From: Deroplatys truncata
Taxonomy: Eukaryota; Arthropoda; Insecta; Mantodea; Mantidae
Reading direction: 5' to 3'
DNA length: 64,000 nucleotides
NCBI GenBank assembly: GCA_030765065.1
Contig: CM060975.1
Location: 104,676,094-104,740,093 of the forward strand
The position numbers were made by a program, and so were the translations under genes. Of this stretch, positions 49,330 to 59,480 are shown piece after piece; the first letter of the stretch is position 1; every line of letters starts with the position of its first letter. Under the pieces are notes generated by a model that was given only the letters and a program-made list of their open reading frames with translations, made no database searches and had not been told where the DNA came from.

Positions 49330-49556
49330 TATACGGCTAATATCGGCCTAAGATTACTATAACTTCCCACTGCATCCAAGGCCAATATGCAACGCCCCTT
49401 TTCGGGCCAAGAACCACAAGGGTTAGACTTGGAGAATTCTCAGAAATTGCTATAATTTTAAGTCAATTTTCATGTAAAATTCAACTTTCTATTTCATATA
49501 ATAAAGCACCATGTTAAAACTATTTTATATAAATCTGAGCCTTGTCTTGGACTTAC

Positions 49557-49758
49557 CACCATGTTTCCACAATCTCAGTTTGTAGCAAACTATGCATCCG
49601 ATGGGGCAACAGATGAAACTGCATATGGCAAACAAAAGAAGGAAGCCTGGACTAACTGTAATGACAAACCCTTCCTCTTCAGGATGTGGCGTGGTTAGAG
49701 ATTCTTCTGTTTCCGTTAACAGTGTTGTATACTCGTAGTAGTCAGTAGACGATGACAT
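49557..49758 (-). CDS. First coding exon, Cys-rich single-pass membrane protein (paralog 3)
   Basis: The ATG at 49758 gives 67 codons plus one base before the donor G|GTAAGTC. Residues 1-30 are Ser-, Thr-, Tyr- and Glu-rich (DYYEYTTLLTETEESL), a plausible short ectodomain with O-glycosylation sites. The hydrophobic segment at about 31-58 carries five Cys (CSFICCPIGCIVC) and ends YKLRLWKHG before the split Gly. On the minus strand a TATA-like 'gtatttaaac' and an initiator-like 'attcagatt' lie about 33 bases apart just upstream. The Trp-Lys pair before the donor matches paralogs 1 and 4. The function is unknown. Confidence 0.7.
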
Positions 49759-50440
49759 TGTTCACTGCAATCTGAATGTCTTCCGCACTAATACAGCTGT
49801 TTAAATACATTTATCGGTTCATTCAAGGCATTCTGTGCTGCTTCATGGTGAAATCCACCAGCCGATAGCCTTAATTAATTCTATCTAATCTAAATAATAA
49901 GTGGGAGGGATTAGTGTTTTAGTAGAATGATTATCATCAGCGTGATTCTGGAGCAGACGATCATTCGTGACGTGCAACATTTATGATAAAGATAATTACC
50001 AACCTTTCGCTACATTATGAAATGTGAAGGACATATTACCTGAGATTCGTAATCACATGTGTTAAAATAACCTTTTTATCTGTCAGTATGAGCTCCTGCT
50101 TTAAGCTTATTATTAACTTGATGTACAGTGTTTAGAATTCATAGCATTAAGTTTATATTCCCACGAGTTTGAACGAGAGAACTTGACGCAAGACTCCCTA
50201 GGTATGACCTTTTGCTTTCATCTCCGTTTAAGCAAGTTCATGTCAGCACAATAATCTGTATTGCGTGTAAAATAGTTTTACAAATAGACTGCCACTGGTA
50301 TACCAAAAACAATTAAGGGATAGCACCAAAAGCCGATATAAGCAGCAAACTATTGTTTATTCAATTCCTGGTCTGTAAGGCTTAAAATACCGAAATAAGC
50401 AACAACATTCTTAAAATATGCAGCTTATGCTTACCAGCTG
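49759..50440. other. 5' flank of paralog 3; no other gene
   Basis: It contains the TATA/initiator pair noted for paralog 3 within the first 60 bases. The rest is AT-rich without recognised elements. Confidence 0.4.
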
Positions 50441-50444
50441 AGTA

Positions 50445-50640
50445 GTCGAAGTCGTTAAGGCACGGATTCGTGAGCGGTAGGCCGGTGGTTCAAACCACGC
50501 CAGAACCGTCCCTTCTGACTGAGGACTTTTTTCAAATTTTCCTCAGTCCTCATAACTGGAAAAGGCCAGAGATGTACCCTAAACTTATGCCTGAACGTTT
50601 CCTGCACAAATTTCCTTTCGAAATGAATCATTTCATGTAT
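50445..50640 (+). mobile_element. tRNA-headed SINE, family C
   Basis: 'gtcgaagtcgttaaggca' (A-box region) and 'ggtggttcaaaccacgcc' (B box) precede the body 'ttttcctcagtcctcataac' shared with the minus-strand copy at 16150-16320. Confidence 0.7.
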
Positions 50641-50790
50641 TCACAAGTGTCACCACCTGTGTGCCGTCCAGGCATACCATTTTGTGTCACTCTATCATCT
50701 TCCTTTCTCCCTCCAACTTCATGTGTTGGAGTGGTCGGGCTTTGTGGCGACACAACAATAGAATCGGGAGCATGAACGAAGGCGGGTGAC

Positions 50791-51117
50791 TGATGGACCA
50801 CCAGAAGAAGGCGACCGAGAGGAATGTGCTACGTAAACATTTTATACTGAACCCTTCAGTTTAGGGACACTAGTATCACGTAAAATACAGTGTTGTCAGA
50901 TAATTCACCCATGGCTTCACTGTGAATAGTTTGTCCCTTCTTTAGAATTGCAACCATACGTAAAGAATAAAAAAGAATAAAAGTAACAAAATATTATATG
51001 AGTTTTATCATATATCGTAACGCGTGTCAGCAGCGAGAACCAAATAATGCGTAATATGTCCCCTTCAAGCCCCCTCTCGCACCGCAGGCCTCTCTCGCTT
51101 TCTTCTGGTGGTCCAAC
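50791..51117. mobile_element. Small foldback or MITE-like element
   Basis: 'tggaccaccagaagaaggcg' at the left end pairs with 'cgctttcttctggtggtcca' at the right end (19 of 20). The 327 bases have no coding content and no visible target duplication. Confidence 0.5.
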
Positions 51118-51275
51118 AGTAGGTTGCGCAGTAGCATTGAATTAAGTTACGTGACTGCCAGGCAATTAGCATCAGTCAACATTACTCCTTCGCGAGTGTT
51201 AAGTCGTGGCGAGTTAAGGGCATTGCTTGGTAGTGAGCCCATTGAGAGGGGAATCAAAGCAGAAAGGGAGCGAGA

Positions 51276-51383
51276 ATGAAAGAGACAGTGTATTATCTCT
51301 GTCTCTCTCTATGCGTAGTAGCTTTCTCTCCATCCGCCTACGTTTGTGCTCCCGACTCTAATAGAATAGAAGCCCTTTGGAAG
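51276..51383 (+). CDS. Candidate secreted-protein first exon, unknown
   Basis: The ATG opens 36 codons. MKETVYY is followed by a hydrophobic core (LCLSLCVVAF) and SAYVCA, a good signal-peptide cleavage context, then PDSNRIEALWK and an immediate GTAGGC (phase-0 donor-like). Read through without splicing, the frame continues to 51497. I recognise no family and found no second exon. The purine-rich leader and the adjacent repeats make chance quite possible. Confidence 0.3.
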
Positions 51384-51499
51384 GTAGGCAAATCGAAGAA
51401 TAAAAACGGGGATGGGTTAAACCTCGTGTCCCCTCCAATGGCAACCCTGCACCACCATTTTGTCGCGGAAAAATCGGATGATACAGATACATTTTGAAA

Positions 51500-52170
51500 A
51501 GACTGATCTTCAAAATAGTCTATCTCCTATTGAGCGTTCAGCGTGTGACAATAAATTATTAAGGAATTTCTCTAATCAGAGGAATCATTTTGTTCTTGGA
51601 AAAAGAGCTTTAAGTATATGATGTAATATGTGTATACTGTCATGTAAATTATATTTTCTGTAAAAAAAAGATTTTTCCCTTTCCAGGGCTTATAAAATAT
51701 ACCTAACAATTTGGTCTCACATTGCTTCACTCTAATTTCTTTTTAATTTTTCCCTAACCACATTTGGAACTCTGCTCTCTTGAAATTAGCCAGCGCATCT
51801 ACTAAAACTTGACTAGAAATCTCAAGTTGTCCTAATATTTCTGGAAGAAAGATGAAGTGTGCCTGAACACAGTGACGCAGTCCTATTTTGCTCTGCGCGT
51901 CCTAAGTTTCTTCATGGAACCAGTCTAACGTTTACTGGGGCAATAATGAACGTTACTGCTATTGAATGTGCATTTTTCATTTCCAAAACTGTAAAACACT
52001 TAAAAAAGGTGAATTATATGGCAGTGTTTGCATGTTTGTGCATTTTCAAAATATATGTTTAAATGCCTAACTACCCTGGCTTAACGAAAATAGTTCAGTA
52101 AGGTCGTGATGAGCATAGACAGGAACTGACAATTTTGCTCTTAGCCATGTCAAATAACGAGGTTTTATAG
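51500..52170. other. No gene recognised
   Basis: No exon or element end was identified. Confidence 0.4.
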
Positions 52171-52188
52171 CATCGTTATATAAGTTAG

Positions 52189-52488
52189 TCGTCCTCCGTG
52201 GTGTAGTGGTTACCATGCTAACCTCTAGTTCCCGAGGTTGCGGGTTCAAACCCGGCGGAGAGCGATGGATTTTTTCGGACGTAGAAACCTTAGCGTGGCT
52301 TCCTTCGGAAGGTAAGTAAAGTCGGTGGTCCAATGTCGTAGATTTACGGCACGTAAAAGAACCTCACGCTTGATAAAGAGGCCTCTGAGAAACATTTTCG
52401 GTCTTTCACGTCCAATATGGAATGGCATGCTATGGACCACAGCAGTTAAAGAGCGTCCATAAATAAAACTCAATTTAATTTAATTTTA
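52189..52488 (+). mobile_element. tRNA-headed SINE, family A, with target duplication
   Basis: The head 'tcctccgtggtgtagtggt', B box 'gggttcaaacccggcgga', body and tail are all complete. 'gttatataagtt' (52175-52186) and 'gttatataggtt' (52489-52500) form a 12-bp duplication with one mismatch. Confidence 0.93.
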
Positions 52489-52707
52489 GTTATATAGGTT
52501 GATAATCTTAGGCTCTGTATAGAATTTCTTACAGTTATTCTCTTCCTCCAGTTACAAGCTGACACTATAACAATTCGTTTTTTTATAGCCGCGATTTTTT
52601 ATTCCTCTTCTTCTCTTCTATTGCGCTGAAATTGTAGTCACTCACCAGACTCGACGCAATATCACGAGCATAAAAACAACCCTCTCGATGCTTGCGTTAC
52701 ATATCTG

Positions 52708-52738
<31 letters not shown>

Positions 52739-54448
52739 TCATCTTTTCGATATTTCGAGATGCAGTGGACTGCAAAGTGCGTCTCGAACATTCGAGAAAC
52801 TATAGTGCACCTGCCTCGAATGTTGTCCCGAATGCTGAGAAGTAGAAAGCAACGGAAAGAGTGTTTACGCACCCAGTCTGTTCCCAGTGCATGCTCCGTA
52901 GTTTGAAAGACCAGGGAAACGCACGGTCATGTTTGTACAGGAATCAGGAATCTCGCAAACTTCGGCCTGGAATGCCACCTATTTTTTTTAAATTAAAAAC
53001 CCGATAAAACAACTGCAGTTCAGAAATTGCAACCATGCGATAATGTGAGTAGAGCTAATTTCTCCAATTAGTTATTGGATAATGTGAATGCTCGTTTATT
53101 GATTCGGTTTAAAAACAATTTACGGACGAAAAATGGTTTTATTTAAGTGGCCATGAAGTATTAAGGAGTGGTTATGCAAACTGTCTTAATAGATGTGAGA
53201 GGTGTGTGGGGCCCAAGGACATAATTTCCAACATCTTCCATGACGAAGGTATGTGGTTACTGTAGTTATAATTTGCATGAGAAATGTATGCCCTTTAATT
53301 TAAGGGGCAATGAATATCCGACTCTACCGGCAAACAACATGCTTTCCGGTGACAAGAAATTCCCTTAAGCCGGCCACGCGTCCTAACGGAGACTCTGTAT
53401 GTGACTGTAATATGAGAAAGCTAGCAACTCTGCAGTATGATCTACAAAGATGAAATGTTAAACGAATGCTTTAAGGAATGAAAAAATGTTTATAAAGGGA
53501 TAATAAGCGAAGTGAAGAGAACACGCCTTGTCAACGTCTTTTAATCACACATTAAACTGTTCACCGTGGCTGGATGGATAAATACAAACTGCAGACCCCA
53601 AAACAAATGGCGCTAAGTGGTTCGAGTCCTGCTTGATAGCTCTGTACAATTATTTTCTCTAATATTATTCTGTGTTCCATTTCAAAAAACCAGCTTTCCA
53701 AGTCTTGGCGTCTTGAAATTGAATTATTGAAATGTAAGGAATAGCAACGGAAAAATAAGAAATCTTTAGTGATTAGTGACTATTATTGTTATAAATAGCC
53801 CACGACAGTACTGTGTAAATAAGGCAGTTATACAAGCAAAGATAAGCAGTACTGGAAACTCAGGTTAGATCTTATCTGGGCGTTTCTCGGTATGAAAGCA
53901 GCAAGAGGAGAAAATAGCAAAACCAGGTAAAGAATAACCAAGAATCCAAGTGATTCAACCGGCTGTGATAACAGAATTCTGCTCTAGTCGGGGAAACACA
54001 GCAAAGAAGGCGGAAACGCGATAAAATGCATCTTTTCGGAGTACTGAAGCCTTTAACTCTCACCCATTTGAAATTAAACTTAAGCGAGGATAAGGAATGC
54101 ATACTTAAAACTAATAGGGTATAATAGGTAGGTTTAATTGCGAGGAATGTCGAATAAATTTTTGAATTCATGGCCCTCACTTGCGTTGAGAAAATTACTT
54201 TTACGCGCCTAACATATAAACAAATATGGCTTTGGGTTTGTGTCCGCTCTGGCTTCTCAGCACATAGGTCCTGGTTCAGTTCCCGGTTGGAGCAGGGAAT
54301 CTTTCTGCAACTAGAGCATTCTCATTCTCTACAGAGTATGCAGAGAGTATCGGAGGTGTATCAGGGAAGAATTATGAGTATGTGGGAAGTCAATTTGCCA
54401 TTTGAAGACATTGCTAGGGCAATTCTATGCAGCATTTGCATTTGCATG
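52489..54448. other. No gene recognised; (CT)n tract and weak tRNA-like signals
   Basis: A (CT)n run lies at 52711-52737. tRNA-like B-box sequences occur at 53620 ('gtggttcgagtcctg') and 54270 ('ctggttcagttcccgg'), perhaps old SINE heads. No exon is supported. Confidence 0.4.
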
Positions 54449-55055
54449 GACAGATTATTAAAATAATGTCTAGTAAATGTGTCCTCTTTGAGAGTAATGT
54501 CCTCCGTGGTGTAGTGGTTATCATGTTAGCCTCTGGTTCCGAGATCGCGGGTTCAAACCCGCCGGAGGGCGATGAAATTTTTTCGGGCGTAAACATCCTT
54601 AGCATGGCTTCCTTCGGAAGGGAAGTAAAGCCGGTGGTCCCGTGCCGTAGATTTACGGCACGTAAAAGAACCTCAAGCCTGATAAAGAGGCCTCTGAGCA
54701 AAATTACCGCTCTTTCACGTCCAATATAGAATGGAACGCTAAGGACCACAGCGTTAAAGAGCGTCCATAAATAAAACTCAATTTAATTTAATTTTTGAGG
54801 GTAAAAAGTATAATTTACTTCAGTTTTAGATTATGTTGACATTAATAATACTTTTCATGGAGAAATTGTGCAAAACAGTGTTTTATTCAGTTGTATATTT
54901 GGATTGAACAGATTATTACCATAATGTCTGATAAATGTGTCCTCTGTAAGAGCAAAAAGTATAATGTATTACAGTTTTACATTATGTGCCATTAAAAATA
55001 TTTTTTCATAGAGATAATGTGCAAAACAGACTTTATTTAGTTATGTATTAAAACA
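54449..55055 (+). repeat. Two tandem ~155-bp units, first split by a SINE
   Basis: Unit 1 begins 'gacagattattaaaataatg' (54449) and resumes after the SINE at about 54800. Unit 2 begins 'aacagattattaccataatg' (54907) and ends near 55055. Shared blocks are 'aaatgtgtcctct', 'aaaaagtataat', 'cagtttta.attatgt' and 'gtgcaaaacag'. A partial third unit cannot be excluded. Confidence 0.75.
54499..54793 (+). mobile_element. tRNA-headed SINE, family A, with target duplication
   Basis: This is a complete copy with a near-intact tRNA-like head. 'tttgagagtaa' before and 'tttgagggtaa' after form an 11-bp duplication with one mismatch. It sits in the first of the two tandem 155-bp units. Confidence 0.93.
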
Positions 55056-55450
55056 TGATTATTATAAGCGATGACGAGTATAGCTATTGCTCAAAATTAT
55101 ATATCCATATGCGAATGATCTAGATCTGTGCACACAAAACAGGACACCACTGCATACGCGAAAACGTAAACAGATACACACACCTCCTCCTTGCCCTACA
55201 TACTCCACCTGTGAAGGCCGGTAGAATGCCGTCTGAAGCTGCGGTGACGACATAAATGGAAGCGAGTGTACTATATTTTACACAACACGTATACCACGGC
55301 AAGGAATGAACTGAAGTTTATGCTGGGACTGGGAACGAACTAACAACACTTGCAAAGCCATAGTAAACGCTCTACTGTCACCGTTCAAGAAGTTAAGTGT
55401 GCATTAGGTAGATCTCAAAGAATACATTTTGTTTCACAATTTGAATAATA
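55056..55450. other. No gene recognised
   Basis: A weak minus-strand tRNA-like patch lies near 55320-55390. Nothing else was seen. Confidence 0.4.
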
Positions 55451-56490
55451 CTTTTTACTTTCTTTCCACTTACCTATAGTAGAAGTGTTGTATTACAAAA
55501 AAAATCGGTAAAAATAATTCACCGAAAATACACATTTGAGGCACTCTGAATGCAAAACAAAAATCATTTTTAGCAAACGGTTCGTGTGTACGTCAGTCTA
55601 TGTGTGGGCGTGTGGCTGTGAATAGCATAACTAAACACTGAAAGGTCTGTTAAATACCAAACTTCGTACCTAAGTTCAGCATCTTCTAAGATACAACACG
55701 AAGTTTTCAAGAAAATGTCCCCACCCTAAACTACCGTTTACATCGAAAAAACGTTTGCTACTGTTTTGCCTCAAAACTATTCTAACGACTTTGATTAAAA
55801 TGTCATTAAAATATATACTATATTTAATTGCCTGAGACATTCTGTGAACTTGCCTTTATTTAATTGATTTTTATAATAATTAACAGGCTATTCCTAGAAA
55901 ATTCAAGATGTACATTTTATTTGTCAAGTAAATATCTTAAACACGTGGTATTTTAATAAAAATCGTTACAGTCTCGGAAATGGCTAATGCCACAAATAGC
56001 TTCTTTGAAATAAGTTTTCTATTTTAAAGAGATCCACATTTTTTGTTCAGTACTTTTTTTCTACCTCTTTTGGTTTACTATTAATACAAAATTTCTTTCG
56101 AATGATGAAAGGCTATTCCCAGGAAATTTAATATGTTTATTGTATTTGTAAAGTAAATATTTTAAATATATGGTATTTTAATAAAAATCGTTACAATCCC
56201 TGTTAAGTTATCTCGAAAATTTCGAAAAATCTTCCATATAAGGGTAATTTGGGGTGGGGATTTCCTTGAAAATATTCGTGTCGCATCTTTGCCAAGTTTT
56301 CTGTTTATCGTAGGTGCCTTTCGCTTTTGAGTTATGCTGTTAACAGATACACATACATACACACACACACACACATATGGAACATTTCTCTAAAAGTGGC
56401 TTGTCTTGGGTTCAGAGGCCTCAAAACATGTATTTCCAGTGAAATCTCGACATCGAATACTTCCCCTTGAAAAAGAAACATAGAGTGAAA
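55451..56490. mobile_element. Two HINE-like partial copies in inverted orientation
   Basis: The left part (55451-55860) is on the minus strand, starting at the family 3' end ('tttttactttctttccactt'). The right part (about 55870-56490) is on the plus strand and ends in 'gtgaaatctcgacatcgaat'. The copies therefore face each other through their middle or 5' parts, both 5' regions being lost. A CA tract lies at 56343-56373. Confidence 0.8.
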
Positions 56491-56543
56491 ATATAATAGT
56501 TATATATGTTGACAACATAGCAGTGAAACTGAACTCATACTAA

Positions 56544-58905
56544 GATGACCAGTCCTTTTTTCAAGTCTCTGTCCCGTCTTTTTTTAACGTAGAAACGGGA
56601 CACCAAAATGTCCCTTTTTTGTGGCAATGACTTATCGGTATAAAACGCTGTTAACTATAGTTTTCAAAAATTCAAAATGTCCTATTTTGTATCAGTTTAA
56701 TGAAAAATTTAAACATACTAACTGACAAAGCAAAGCGCTGTTTATATTATGGATCTGTAACACATGTAGTACACCTGAAACCGTGTGGAGACTTAGCTTG
56801 GAAAAGAACAGTTGCGGACGACAAATGAACAGAGCTGGTCTGCGCTATCAACACACAAATCGTAATCGTGTTTGATGTGAATGTCGCCAACAATAACGAA
56901 AACTTTCAACTCACATGCTTGAGTGAAAAGAAATTCATTATAGTTGTGACTTTGGTAGAAGATAGTACTGTGTTCTGCACTTGTGAAATAATAAAATACA
57001 GTGAACTTTTGTAAACTGCGAGTACTGAAACACACGAGACTAATAATATGTCACCGCCGAAAAGTGTGTTTTTAACAGTGACCTACAAAAGGAATATCCA
57101 TACATTAAAAAAACAATTTCTGACTCAGATGTTCGATGCAAAAGTGTGCATCTTCAGTATAAGCCATGGGGGAGGGGGGCAATCGGATATATCAAACATA
57201 TAAACAGTGAAAAACATGAAAGAATGGTGCGTGCAAGTATTTTTGAAATTAGAGGCTGTTGAAGGAGCGTTCGCTTACCATACTGTCCACCACAACCAAT
57301 ATTTCAGATCAATGGATTGTACTTCTAAACTGATCCAATGTACTTTCGAACCAAAATTTATTTGTGGCCGTAGTAAAACCGAGCCAATTATATTAAATGG
57401 TTTAAGCCCAATTGCCATTTTTCAACTAGAATCTGATTTAGAGAAAGCTAATTTTATTTCAATACTGACGTTTGCATCAAACCATCATGCCATAAAAAAT
57501 GTTTCCATTGCTTGTTAGGTACTTTAATCCTACTGAGGGTATTCAAGTTAAAATATTGGATTTGAAATCTTTGCCTGGAGAAACTTCATTGCTACATTGT
57601 TTCCATTGCTACATTTTTGAGTGAGTGTTTGAAAAATAGAAACTTAAAATAAAAACAATCGCTGTTTGTTCAGATAATACGAACTGCAATTTTGGAGATA
57701 TATCTAGAGGTGTATCAACGTCTTCACAAAACTGAAAGGAAATTTAGGTTATTCATAACTTATTTGGTGTCTGCTCATATAATCCACAATACTATCCAGA
57801 TGGCTGCTGATGTCCTTCCTATTGATATTGAAGACATTGTTTCTAAAATATATTCTTATTTCTATGCGTATACTGTAAGGATTGAAAATCTTAACGAATT
57901 TTGTAAATTTGTAGACCAGGAGCACAAACAAGCATTGGGTATGGCAAAGCAAGGTGGTTTGCTTTACTTCCTGCGGTCGAACGTCTTCGACTGTTTGTTC
58001 CTCTGAAATCATATTTCGAATCTCAAAATAAATGTCCATTTGTTATCAAATCACTCTTTGAAAATTCCCTGTCAGAAGCTTGGCTGAACCTTCTTCGCAA
58101 CAAGCACCATCTTTCCACACTACAGTTCAAAGAGAAGAGGGTCAAACAATTACGGTTTTTGAAGTAAATGATTTAAAAGCTAATTTAGTTTCCAAGAGTG
58201 AAGATTGTTTCATAACATTCTTGGTAAATTGGAAAATGAGGGTTTATCATCAGAGATTGCAAAATTTGAACAGTATATCCATACATTTTATCAAAGTGTA
58301 GCTGAATATTTAAATAAGTGGCTTGAACCCATTGACTCCAACTATAATAGACGACACTGGTCTGTATGATGAGTAGGTATATGTATATCAAAAAATATAT
58401 ATCACCCAGAAATATTAGTAAAATGGAAACTGGGAAAATCACCTAGCGACTGTTTGATAGAAATTATTTCACATTGTTATATGAACAATGTGCCTTATAC
58501 CAATTTTCTTAAAATAATAGAATTTCTTCTTTGTTTATCTGGAACTAACGCCCCCACTGAACGAGTGTTTTCTCATATAATGGTTTGTGGACAAATGACA
58601 AGAACGCTCTTTCAGTACACACTTTAAAGCTATGTTGATTAATAAGGCGAACTTTAATCACACTTATGAACCATAAGCAAAATATCGATGAGGAATAACT
58701 TCTACGCTAATACTTCTACAAGATAGTTTGGCTGGAGTGAATTCAGAGCTACTATAGATGTAAGTTACACATTATTTATTTATTATTAGTTTCGAAACCT
58801 TCGTATTTATGACGAAACAATTTTACGCATTCTCTTTTGTCCTTTGTTTCATTGAGAAGAATTTAAAATGTCCCGTTTTCTTGTTTAAAAATATGATCAC
58901 CTTAA
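56544..58905 (+). mobile_element. hAT-like DNA transposon relic
   Basis: It encloses the transposase relic below. 'gggacaccaaaatgtccctt' near 56598 on the left and 'aaaatgtcccgttttcttg' near 58866 on the right carry the same GGGAC-rich motif in opposite sense, and the extreme ends 'gatgaccagt' and 'tgatcacc' are roughly inverted. Exact ends and target duplication are not certain. Confidence 0.5.
57048..58690 (+). pseudogene. hAT-family transposase pseudogene (BED-like finger, hAT dimerisation end)
   Basis: In pieces across frames: 'KCVFNSDLQKEYPYIKKTIS' and 'DSDVRC' (N-terminal zinc-finger region, from 57060); 'AVEGAFAYHTVHHN', 'FRSMDCTSKLIQCTFEPKF' and 'NGLSPIAIFQLE' (57255-57435); 'LVSAHIIHNTIQMAADVLPI' and 'VRIENLNEFCKFVDQEHKQA' (57765-57940); then 'LCLSGTNAPTERVFSHIM' (58532-58580), the C-terminal hAT dimerisation motif. 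These match a widespread arthropod hAT-related family with DUF4371-like middles. Numerous stops and frameshifts make it dead. Confidence 0.8.
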
Positions 58906-58920
58906 ACTATACATATTGTA

Positions 58921-59066
58921 TGTATGTATGTATGTATGTATGTATGTATGTATGTATGTATGTATGTATGTATGTATGTATGTTATGTATGTATGTATGT
59001 ATGTATGTATGTATGTATGTATGTATGTATGTATGTATGTATGTATGTATGTATGTATGTATGTAT
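58921..59066. repeat. (TATG)n microsatellite, about 36 units
   Basis: A near-perfect tetranucleotide tract with one phase slip at 58981-58984. It begins 68 bases beyond the splice donor of the exon at 59134, so it would lie inside intron 1 of paralog 4. Open frames of repeating Tyr-Val-Cys-Met or Thr-Tyr-Ile-His are artefacts. Confidence 0.97.
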
Positions 59067-59133
59067 TAGTTTGGTCACAAATTATTATTTGAGGCACACC
59101 ATACAATATCTAAACTCACACATAACGACTTAC

Positions 59134-59266
59134 CATATCTGCTTTTCCATAGATAGCGTTCTACACAAACTTGACAAACACATAGGAAGGCAGCGCACCC
59201 GATAAAGACAACCGTAATAATACCAATTATAATAAGAACAAACCACACGATGTCCTGCTGGTCCAT
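59134..59266 (-). CDS. First coding exon, Cys-rich single-pass membrane protein (paralog 4)
   Basis: The ATG at 59266 gives 44 codons plus one base before the donor G|GTAAGTC. The N-terminus is only about six residues (MDQQDI), followed directly by a transmembrane segment at about 7-30. A Cys-bearing stretch follows (CAAFLCVCQVC), then VERYLWKSRY and the split Gly. It is the shortest of the four. The upstream DNA matches that of paralog 2, and an upstream ATG at about 59302 opens a five-codon frame that stops before this start. The function is unknown, and no second exon was found. Confidence 0.68.
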
Positions 59267-59480
59267 ACCGAAATGCTGCTACACTTCACGACGCAGCATT
59301 CATTCAACTGACCGAGTCTGTTTTCCCTGCCACCCATCATGCGTCACGGACTTTCCTCTCATAAATGAGACATAAGGAAAAACTACACTGGAATGGGCAG
59401 GGAAGTGTGGATGTATCAACAAATAGAACAGGCTACGTATAACTGTGTATATTGTCAATCTAACCGATTGCTGGATATAA
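59267..59480 (-). promoter_or_regulatory. Conserved 5' flank of paralog 4
   Basis: It shares with 38306-38500 the blocks 'actgaccgagtctgttttc', 'gcgtcacggactttcctc', 'cataaggaaaa' and 'tgtatcaacaa'. The minus-strand TCAGT at 59311-59307 is an initiator candidate 41-45 bases before the ATG. Confidence 0.45.

Noticed and set aside
58809..59205. Long Tyr-Val-Cys-Met and Thr-Tyr-Ile-His open frames
   Set aside because: They are the TATG tetranucleotide tract translated; a repeat of four bases without a stop is open in all frames.
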